NCBI GenBank assembly: GCA_020310875.1
Contig: CM035414.1
Coordinates: forward strand, 197,383,141-197,447,140
Length of the DNA stretch: 64,000 nt
From: Ceratopteris richardii
Taxonomy: Eukaryota; Streptophyta; Polypodiopsida; Polypodiales; Pteridaceae
Direction of reading: 5' to 3'
The notes beneath the pieces were generated by a model, which searched no databases, had not been told where the DNA came from, and was given only the letters and a program-made list of their open reading frames with translations. Shown piece after piece: positions 57,446 to 64,000 of this stretch. Every line of letters starts with the position of its first letter. The first letter of the stretch is position 1. A program made the position numbers and the translations under genes.

Positions 57446-58615
57446 CTACTGATAGAGAACAACATCAAATGCATCTCCAACATCATAAAGACTGAATTGT
57501 AAACCTGTCTCCATAGGAGTGGCAATAGGCTTACAGTCTTCAAGGCCAAAATGGTGCAATAGTGTGTTAATATATTTTGTTTGACACAAAGCCATTCCAT
57601 CATCAACTTGCACAAACTGAATGCCCAAATAGTGATGCAAATGCCCCAAATCAGACATCTCAAATGAAGCATGCAAATCAGCCTTAAAATCAGCAATATG
57701 CTTCTCAATAGGACCAGTGAGCAGCATGTCGTCATAGACAACAATGATCAGAAGCACATCATTAGCACGCTTAACATATAAGGTGCTTTCAGTTGGACTG
57801 TTCTCAAAACCATGTGCAGCCAGATAGGCATGTATCTTTTCATACCAAGCACGTGGTGCTTTCTTTAAACCATATAATGCCTTCTTTAACCTGCACACCT
57901 GGTTTTCATGCCCTTTCTGCACAAAGCCATGGGGTTGAAAAACATACACTTCTTCATGCAAGTCACCATTCAAAAATGCTATTTTAATGTCCAACTGATG
58001 TACATTCCAACCATGATGGGCTGCAAGTGCACAAATGCTCCGAACAGTAGTCATACGGCATGTAGGTGCAAAGGTCTCATCAAAATCAATGCCTCTTTCC
58101 TCCACATAACCCTTTGCAACAAACCTAGCCTTATACCTGTCAATTGTACCATCAGGTTTACACTTCAGCTTGTATACCCACTTAGTGCCAATGGCCTTCT
58201 TGCCAGGAGGCAAGTCACATAAAGACCATGTACCATTCTTCATTATAACATCATATTCATATTGCATAGCAGCCATCCAATTTTCTGAATTCTGTGCTTC
58301 ATCAAAAGAAACAGGCTCATTCTCATCACAGAGACTAGACGTAGCCATAACATAGAAATCTGATGCAAAGGAGGCACTATGAGAGCCTGAACGAGTACGA
58401 TATGACAAAGATGCATCTAATTTGCTATCACGCAAAGTCTGCACCAGCCATTTTGGCATAGTTTTTGCCTCCTCAATATCAACTCTCTCATCAACAAGTG
58501 CATCATGTAACTCTGCATCAGAAATGGAATGATTTGCATCATCATATGAAACCTGCAAAGGCTGAGAAGTTGCCTCATTAGGACCAGCACTAGACTGTTT
58601 ACCTGTAAAAGAAGA
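57446..58615 (-). pseudogene. Family-1 copia reverse transcriptase, open for 370 codons (element 1d)
   Basis: The frame from 58558 reads NSENWMAAMQYEYDVIMKNG, KAIGTKWVYKLKCKPDGTID, RYKARFVAKGYVEERGIDFD, QLDIKIAFLNGDLHEEVYVF and ALYGLKKAPRAWYEKIHAYL. The active site is VVYDDMLLTG (YDD with Y-D-D in place of the usual YVDD). Then come MSDLGHLHHYLGIQFVQVDD and CKPIATPMETGLQF. RT copies element RNA into DNA. The V-to-D shift at the second position of YVDD, and LDIK for LDVK, are noteworthy. The frame is shortened at 57446 by a TAG in place of a residue in the YQ.AVG segment, so pol is interrupted. Confidence 0.85.
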
Positions 58616-58752
58616 CAGACTTCTTCGATTTTACAAATGCGGTCGAACTTACAGTCTGTGACTGACCAGGCCACTATATGTTTTATTAAAGAACATATAC
58701 AAAGAAGTGTCCGGTGGCCATTTGGCCTTTCACATGGACACTAACGGTAACA
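58616..58752 (-). repeat. Family-G copia 3' LTR remnant
   Basis: In minus orientation TGTTACCGTTAGTGTCC follows the purine-rich AGTGGGAGAT (58753-58764) as a copia 3' LTR should. An AATAAAA (near 58680, minus strand) could be its polyadenylation signal. The sequence changes to family-1 copia at about 58615 after only 137 bp, so either it is truncated or this family's LTR is very short. Confidence 0.6.
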
Positions 58753-58900
58753 ATCTCCCACTAAAGGCCAATATGGCCAGAGTAACTATGGGAGAAAAAA
58801 GAAAGAATGATAAAGAATACCTGAGTGTAAGTATACAAACTATACCTCCCACCTGATGGGCATGTTACACAGTATACAAGTGACTGTGTAAGATCAAGAA

Positions 58901-61900
58901 TCAAGTAACCCCCATCAAGTGACAACAATGTCGAAAGCTATCCTGTGGTAGAGCTTTAGTCAAAGCATCTGCAGCATTATCTCGAGTGTGAACCTTCTCA
59001 AGAATAATGCTCTCAGTGGCTAAGCAATCTCTAATGAAGTGATACCTCACCTCAATGTGCTTGGTCTTTGCATGATAGACCGGATTCTTAGCCAAAGCAA
59101 TGGCACTCTGACTATCACTGAGCAAGTGAGGTACATGCTGAGGCAAACCCATATCACAAGCAAGACGAGAAAGCCACAATGCTTCCTTACATGCCTCACT
59201 TGTTGCAACATACTCTGCTTCTGTGGTGGAAACAGCTGTACATTCTTGAAGACGAGATCTCCAAGAGATAGCACCTCCAGCAAAATGAAAAATGTACCCT
59301 GATGTAGACTTACGATTGTCTACACAACCAGCATAGTCAGAATCTGTGTAACCAATAATGGATGCTTTCCCTCTACCTAAGCATAGACACTTGTCCTTAG
59401 TGCCACTCAGATATCTCAAAATCATTTTGACCGCTTCCCAATGTTTCTTGCCAGGATTAGACATATATCTGCTCACAACTCCCACTGCAAATGCAATGTC
59501 TGGTCTCGTAGCTACCATAGCATACATGAGACTACCAACAGCAGACTGATAGGGAATTTTGGTCATGAATTCCTTTTCCTCATCTGATTTGGGGCAGTCA
59601 TCCTTGCTCAATTTCACATATGTGGGTAAAGGTGTACTCAATGCCTTTCCACCCTGCATATTGAATCGATGAAGTACTTTGGATATGTACTCACTTTGAG
59701 ACAAGTATATGCATCTTTTACTCCTATCACGAGTAATGCGCATGCCAAGAATATGTTTGGCATCCCCTAAATCCTTCATATCAAATGTCTGACTCAACTT
59801 CTTTTTGAGAATTGACAAATCATAAGAGGACTTCCCAGCAATCAACATATCATCGACGTAAAGTATCAAGCATATCAAGCTGCCATCAGAACATCTCTTT
59901 GTGTAGAGACAATGATCCTCATTGCTCCGAGAATAGCCTTGGGACTTCATAAAAGCATCAAACTTTTGGTACCATTGTCTAGGAGACTGTTTAAGTCCAT
60001 ACAAGCTCTTCTTGAGCTTACAAACTAGACTTTCCTTGCCAGGAACTACATAACCCTCTGGTTGTTCCATATAGATCTCATCTGTAAGATCTCCATGCAA
60101 GAAAGCTGTTTTCACATCCATTTGGACTAGCTCTAAGTCCTCCATTGCAACGAATCCAAGCAACATGCGCAAAGTAGTCATCTTGACCACTGGGGAGAAG
60201 ATTTCCTCAAAATCAACACCATGTTGTTGCTTAAAACCCTTTGCAACAAGTCGTGCTTTATATTTTGGAGAAGCACTATCTGATGTGAATTTCAGCTTAT
60301 ATACCCATTTACATGGTAAAGCTTTCCTTCCCTTTGGCAAAGGTACTAAGTCCCAAGTACCATTCTTGTGAATAGAATCCAACTCACTCTTCATGGCACG
60401 CTCCCACTTGACATGATCCTCTGTCTGCATAGCCTCTTTGTAGCAAGAGGGCTCACTGGCATCTGTTAGCATAACAAAATCTAAACCTGGAACATATCTA
60501 TCAGGTGGATATGAGACACGTGCAGAACGTCTCAATGGTTGCTGAACAGGAACATGTGCAGACTGATCTGAATGGACATTCTCTTGAACATCCCTATGTG
60601 CAGCATTTTTATGCATGCTAACCGGAGGACTAGTATCCTCAAACACCACTCTTCTCACTTCAACCTCCTTAATCGGCTGTTTATGCATCTTAGACTCATT
60701 AAAAATGACATCACTACTTCTGATCACTGACCGTGTTTCAGGATCCCATAAGCGATATCCAAATTGTCCTTCTCGACCATATCCAAGAAAAATGCATTTC
60801 TTTGACTTATGGTCCAACTTCTGTCTAAGATTCTTGGGTATATGAACATATGCTTCACACCCAAAAACTCGAAGATGATCATAATATGGTGGTTTCCCTG
60901 TCCATAACTCTTGTGCCACTTTCAGACCTTTGGCAGTACTAGGTGAAAGGTGAATCACATGAACTGCAGTCAATACTGCTTCTGCCCAAAAACCTTGTGA
61001 GAGGTTTGCATGATGCAACATAGAGACTACTCTATCTTGAATAGTTCTATTCATCCTCTCAGCTACACCATTCTGTACTGGGGTATAAGGAGCTGTAAAC
61101 TCTCTACGAATCCCTCTACACTGACAGAAAAGGCTGAATTCATGTGAGGTATACTCACCCCCATTATCTGAACGTAAAGCCTTAAGCTTAGTTCCTTTTT
61201 CAGTCTCAACTGAAGCAAGCCATTTTCTGAAAGTAGGGAATACATCATCCTTCGATTTGATAGGATATACCCAGACTTTTCTAGTAGCATCATCTATGAA
61301 AGTAACAAAGTAAAGAGAACCACCTAAGGACCTAGTGGGCATAGGACCACACACATCTGTATGAACAAGATCTAAAGGCTGAATTGAAGAGTCAATGTGC
61401 GTTTTATGCACATTTCTGGTTTGCTTTCCATATTGACAATGCTCACAAAATGAAAAATCAGAGAAAGATAACACAGGTAAGTAGCCAGAACGAGAAAGAT
61501 TTTCCATTCCACTACGAGATATATGGCCCAAACGACCATGCCAAATACAAGCCATAGGCTGTTCAGTAACAGCTAACAAGTGTTCTTTCTGTGATACAAA
61601 TAAAGGGTAAAGTGAGCCAACTTTCCTTCCTCTTGCAATAACCATATTGCCCTTTGATATACGAAAGGACTGAGCATAGAAGACCACCTTGTAACCAAGG
61701 TCATCAAGTTGACCAACTGACATCAAACTGCGTGATAACTGAGGTACATGGCGTACATTATGCATAGTAAATTTTGAACCGTCAATGAACTGCACAACCA
61801 CATCTCCAATCCCCACAACATCACACTGGTAAGAGTCACCAAGTCTCACGGTACCAAGAGACTTTGCTGCATAATTAGAGAACCATTCTCTATGTGGTGT

Positions 61901-62947
61901 CACATGGAAAGAAGCACCAGAATCTAGCAACCAGGTGTGGGAAAGAGAATCAGCCATAAGTGCCTCAGATGGCACAGTACTATCAAGCGTCAACACATCA
62001 GCATCATCAGAAATAGCATTAATTTCTTCAATCTTCACAGTCGAAGTAGATGGTGCAGGTAACTGTTTAACATGCCCATCAACATTCTGTCCTTTACCTT
62101 TAGCATTCTTTAATGCATAACAGTCTTTCTTCATGTGTCCTTTCTTATGACAATAATGGCATTCAATATCCCTCTTCCTTGATTTACTTCTGCTCTTATT
62201 CCGTTGACCATTCTTTTCCTTGTTCTTGCTCCTGCCACGTTGTTGATTCTTTCCTTGGTAAGAATCACGAACATTATATGCATCTCCACTCTGAGTGCCA
62301 ACCATAGATTTTCTACGAATCTCCTCACTCAAGAGTGCTCCACATATGTCATCATAGACGAGTTTACCACCTGGTGCACTATTGCTAATAGCTGTGCAAA
62401 ATGTATCCCATGATGATGGCAGGGTGCATAACAGCAATACTGCTTTCATTTCATTGTCCATATCCATTTTCTGAGCCTGTAACTGGGAGAATATGGCATC
62501 AAACTCATTTAGATGAGCAGCAACACTATCTGTGTCCTTCATACGAAGGTCGTATAATTTTCTCATCAGATATACTTTATTTGATGCCGTCTCTTTTTCA
62601 TATGTATTGCATAACTTCTTCCAAAGCTCCTCTGCACTTTCACAGTCTAATACTGTAAAGTAAACATTATCTGCTAGGTGCAAGCGAATGGTAGACCTGG
62701 CCATTTCATCTAACTCATCCCAATCATCTTCATCCATGTCAGCAGGCTTCTTTGAAATCCCATTTACTGGCTTCCATTGCCTTCTTTGAATCAGCACATC
62801 TTTAATCTGATTCTTCCATAGAGCAAAGTTTGTGCCATCAAATTTTCGGATCTCAAAATGGTCTTTGCCCTGCAAGTTATAGCTCCTCCTCGGAACGCTA
62901 GCACTAGACCCTGATCCACCGGATGTGCCTGAGACCTCTGATGCCAT
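58901..62947 (-). CDS. Copia gag-pol polyprotein, 1348 residues, intact
   Basis: One uninterrupted frame carries all copia domains in order. Capsid (UBN2 type) spans about residues 30-210; the zinc knuckle is C263-x2-C266-x4-H271-x4-C276; protease is WLLDSGASFHVT with D342. Integrase zinc residues are H470, H475, C501, C504 and its DDE triad D531 (VHTDVCGPM), D594 (RSDNGGEY) and E630. RT spans about 865-1110 with YVDDMLIAG at 1030; RNase H has D1204 (TDSDYAG), TTEAEY at 1241 and SDSQSA at 1277; the end is NAADALTKALPQ. Every listed catalytic residue is present. Gag and pol share one frame, as is usual for Tnt1-like plant copia. The protein would form particles, copy RNA to DNA and integrate it in the nucleus. 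The start is taken at the ATG before SEVSGTSGGSGSS, since the leader upstream has stops. Activity is inferred, not shown. Confidence 0.96.
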   Translation of the reverse strand: MASEVSGTSGGSGSSASVPRRSYNLQGKDHFEIRKFDGTNFALWKNQIKDVLIQRRQWKPVNGISKKPADMDEDDWDELDEMARSTIRLHLADNVYFTVLDCESAEELWKKLCNTYEKETASNKVYLMRKLYDLRMKDTDSVAAHLNEFDAIFSQLQAQKMDMDNEMKAVLLLCTLPSSWDTFCTAISNSAPGGKLVYDDICGALLSEEIRRKSMVGTQSGDAYNVRDSYQGKNQQRGRSKNKEKNGQRNKSRSKSRKRDIECHYCHKKGHMKKDCYALKNAKGKGQNVDGHVKQLPAPSTSTVKIEEINAISDDADVLTLDSTVPSEALMADSLSHTWLLDSGASFHVTPHREWFSNYAAKSLGTVRLGDSYQCDVVGIGDVVVQFIDGSKFTMHNVRHVPQLSRSLMSVGQLDDLGYKVVFYAQSFRISKGNMVIARGRKVGSLYPLFVSQKEHLLAVTEQPMACIWHGRLGHISRSGMENLSRSGYLPVLSFSDFSFCEHCQYGKQTRNVHKTHIDSSIQPLDLVHTDVCGPMPTRSLGGSLYFVTFIDDATRKVWVYPIKSKDDVFPTFRKWLASVETEKGTKLKALRSDNGGEYTSHEFSLFCQCRGIRREFTAPYTPVQNGVAERMNRTIQDRVVSMLHHANLSQGFWAEAVLTAVHVIHLSPSTAKGLKVAQELWTGKPPYYDHLRVFGCEAYVHIPKNLRQKLDHKSKKCIFLGYGREGQFGYRLWDPETRSVIRSSDVIFNESKMHKQPIKEVEVRRVVFEDTSPPVSMHKNAAHRDVQENVHSDQSAHVPVQQPLRRSARVSYPPDRYVPGLDFVMLTDASEPSCYKEAMQTEDHVKWERAMKSELDSIHKNGTWDLVPLPKGRKALPCKWVYKLKFTSDSASPKYKARLVAKGFKQQHGVDFEEIFSPVVKMTTLRMLLGFVAMEDLELVQMDVKTAFLHGDLTDEIYMEQPEGYVVPGKESLVCKLKKSLYGLKQSPRQWYQKFDAFMKSQGYSRSNEDHCLYTKRCSDGSLICLILYVDDMLIAGKSSYDLSILKKKLSQTFDMKDLGDAKHILGMRITRDRSKRCIYLSQSEYISKVLHRFNMQGGKALSTPLPTYVKLSKDDCPKSDEEKEFMTKIPYQSAVGSLMYAMVATRPDIAFAVGVVSRYMSNPGKKHWEAVKMILRYLSGTKDKCLCLGRGKASIIGYTDSDYAGCVDNRKSTSGYIFHFAGGAISWRSRLQECTAVSTTEAEYVATSEACKEALWLSRLACDMGLPQHVPHLLSDSQSAIALAKNPVYHAKTKHIEVRYHFIRDCLATESIILEKVHTRDNAADALTKALPQDSFRHCCHLMGVT

Positions 62948-63500
62948 GATAGTAGAGAACTGAATAGAATGATAATGGAGCTAGAAGAGTCCAAACACCA
63001 ACAAATAAGTGTATCAAGGAGTAAATCGACCACTATATAGTTGACTAAACCAGAAATCTGGAAAAATTTTGCCAGAGTATCCTCTGCAAAATTAGCATAT
63101 GACCAGTGTCAAAGTATCATAAAACTGCAAGTACTAACATGTCTACCTGCATAGTGAATCACTGACTCCACTGCATATAATCAGTTACCCAATAGAAGCC
63201 AACTAGGCTTATCGAGCACCTATGAACAACTATCATACATCTCCTATGGCGAGGCTGGGTAAGTCTTCCACCTGCATCACCGAAGAGACCCCGACATCTG
63301 GGTGTCTCCCAGTTAAGAAAACCTCACCACGACCCTCTTTATCAAACGTAAAAGGCTTTATGCAAAGAACGTAACCGCTATATCAATGCCCACATGGACG
63401 TACATAAGCGGTATCCACAGAAGCGTACATGGTGTGTATGTGCTCAATATATGCAGTAAAATGACACTGAAAGGCTGAATACACAGCCCAAAAAACTAGC
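62948..63500 (-). promoter_or_regulatory. Leader region of copia family G
   Basis: Non-coding DNA upstream of the gag ATG that is shared with 34312-34997. It contains no recognisable tRNA-Met primer site. A 66-codon frame (63383-63583) is partly conserved in the other copy but shows no bias toward synonymous change. The limit at 63500 is where similarity to the second copy stops. Confidence 0.55.
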
Positions 63501-63868
63501 CAATAACACCTGCAAGTGTCTGTCAACTCTGATGTTTTAGGCTTTAAAAACCTGCATAAATTTTCAGCGACTGCTCCCACCAAAACTGAAAACCCCTCGA
63601 GAAACCTGTAGTTTTACGAGTGTGGCTGAAAATACAGCCCCAAAGGTTGATATTTATTGTCTGAGAAGTACAAGGAACACTCTTCGTGATGTTCTTGGAC
63701 CTGTGTGAAGAGAACTACGTGCAAAAGTACTCCAAAATGGCTCCAAAAACACCCCAAAATTGCTTCAGAAATAGGCTTTAAAAGCAAAAATGAAGCTTTG
63801 AGGGACCAAAATTTGTTCAAGGTAATGCCAACCTTAGTCTTTCCCCTTCTTCAAACACCACAAGAGTG
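63501..63868. other. Unassigned DNA between copia-G leader and the 5S-like sequence
   Basis: Contains no gene I recognise. It could be more of the family-G leader or LTR, but no second copy is available for comparison. Confidence 0.35.
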
Positions 63869-63960
63869 TAGCTTAGTGGCAAGAGATTGCCGCGGTTAAG
63901 CGAGCTCTGGGGGGAACAGTACTGGGATGGGTGACCTCCCGGGAAGTACCGGGAACCTCT
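63869..63960 (+). repeat. 5S rRNA-derived sequence (Cassandra-type LTR, 5S-derived SINE or 5S pseudogene)
   Basis: From 63893 GGTTAAGCGAGCTCTGGGG, ACAGTACTGGGATG and GGGTGACCTCCCGGGAAG follow the order and spacing of the 5S rRNA internal control region (A box, intermediate element, C box). The 5' half of 5S is replaced by unrelated sequence containing a tRNA A-box-like TAGCTTAGTGGC at 63868. A normal 5S 5' end, terminal pairing and T-run terminator are absent, so it is not a functional 5S gene as seen. The window ends 40 bases later, which prevents deciding among the listed options. Confidence 0.75.
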
Positions 63961-64000
63961 ATATTCCTTGATCGTTGGGGTCCTCCCTCGCGCGCAGCCA

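Larger units (their letters stand above)
56563..58615 (-). mobile_element. Ty1/copia family 1 element 1d: RT, RNase H and 3' LTR
   Basis: Reading downwards from 58615: the integrase-RT linker, RT, RNase H, polypurine tract (CCAGGGGGGATT, about 56792-56803) and 3' LTR 56563-56791. It is the best-preserved family-1 RT in the window. The 5' part (LTR, gag, protease, integrase) is absent; at about 58615 it meets the family-G LTR remnant. Confidence 0.9.
58616..63500 (-). mobile_element. Ty1/copia family G element with intact gag-pol
   Basis: In element orientation: leader (63500-62948), gag-pol ORF (62947-58901), a 150-bp 3' untranslated stretch, polypurine tract (about 58753-58764) and LTR remnant. 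No 5' LTR or initiator-tRNA primer site could be found between 62948 and 64000. The leader is duplicated at 34272-34997. Because the ORF is undamaged in DNA full of decayed copies, insertion is inferred to be recent. Confidence 0.82.

Noticed and set aside
63383..63583. Possible upstream ORF in the copia-G leader, ending VRPCGH in both copies
   Set aside because: Comparing the last 27 codons with the copy at 34868, amino-acid-changing and synonymous differences are about equal (five and four), so there is no sign of coding constraint.

Overview
The window looks like plant nuclear DNA, most likely from a large, repeat-rich genome such as a gymnosperm. This rests on a single host gene with a very long intron, surrounded by nested, mutated Ty1/copia and Ty3/gypsy retrotransposons, LINE and SINE pieces and a DNA transposon. 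No prokaryotic features are present. Species identity is inference.

Host gene (1-7479, + strand). Five exons (4893-7479) encode the last 714 residues of a NERD-like / CCCH-zinc-finger-44-like chromatin protein: the end of a Plus-3 domain, a GYF domain, two GW dipeptides and a C-terminal CCCH finger. The first 4.9 kb shows no further exon and is read as part of a long intron. It carries an antisense processed pseudogene of ribosomal protein eL22. The intron at 5283-5397 has the hallmarks of a minor-spliceosome AT-AC (U12) intron.

7.5-14.9 kb. Gene-poor DNA leads into a decayed L1-type LINE (11206-12972, +), an antisense fragment of copia family 1 (12976-14271), and a Ty3 RT/RNase H fragment (14290-14870, -) cut by the next element.

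14.9-33.3 kb. A family-1 copia element (LTR at 14871) is split by a nested 9.3-kb Ty3 element on the minus strand (15744-25079; both LTRs, PBS, PPT, and a protease-like domain downstream of integrase). It is also disrupted by a second copia family (D) and by a local duplication of about 1.54 kb with a 0.53-kb Ty3 fragment between the copies. An antisense copia fragment (E) follows.

33.4-36.7 kb. Compound microsatellite, a leader copy of copia family G fused to a copia gag remnant (F), and unassigned DNA.

36.7-48 kb. A three-level nest: family-1 copia (36674-48000), interrupted by a TIR DNA transposon (38068-46221), itself interrupted by a 7.2-kb LTR retrotransposon (38549-45739) with 718-bp LTRs differing at only three sites and a perfect GATCC target duplication. 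That youngest element shows no gag-pol.

48.7-58.6 kb. A Ty3 relative of the 15-25 kb element retains a long ORF (49191-51827, -) directly upstream of, and running into, its 3' LTR. Then come a copia RNase H scrap, a tRNA-derived SINE, unassigned DNA, a probable LINE tail, and the 3' half of a family-1 copia (56563-58615, -).

58.6-64 kb. A family-G copia with an uninterrupted 1348-residue gag-pol polyprotein (58901-62947, -) and its leader. The window ends in a sequence strongly resembling the internal promoter half of 5S rRNA.

Functionally there is one cellular gene fragment; nearly everything else is transposon. The host gene's Arabidopsis relative NERD takes part in small-RNA-guided chromatin silencing, which is thematically linked to the surrounding repeats, but no direct link can be shown here.
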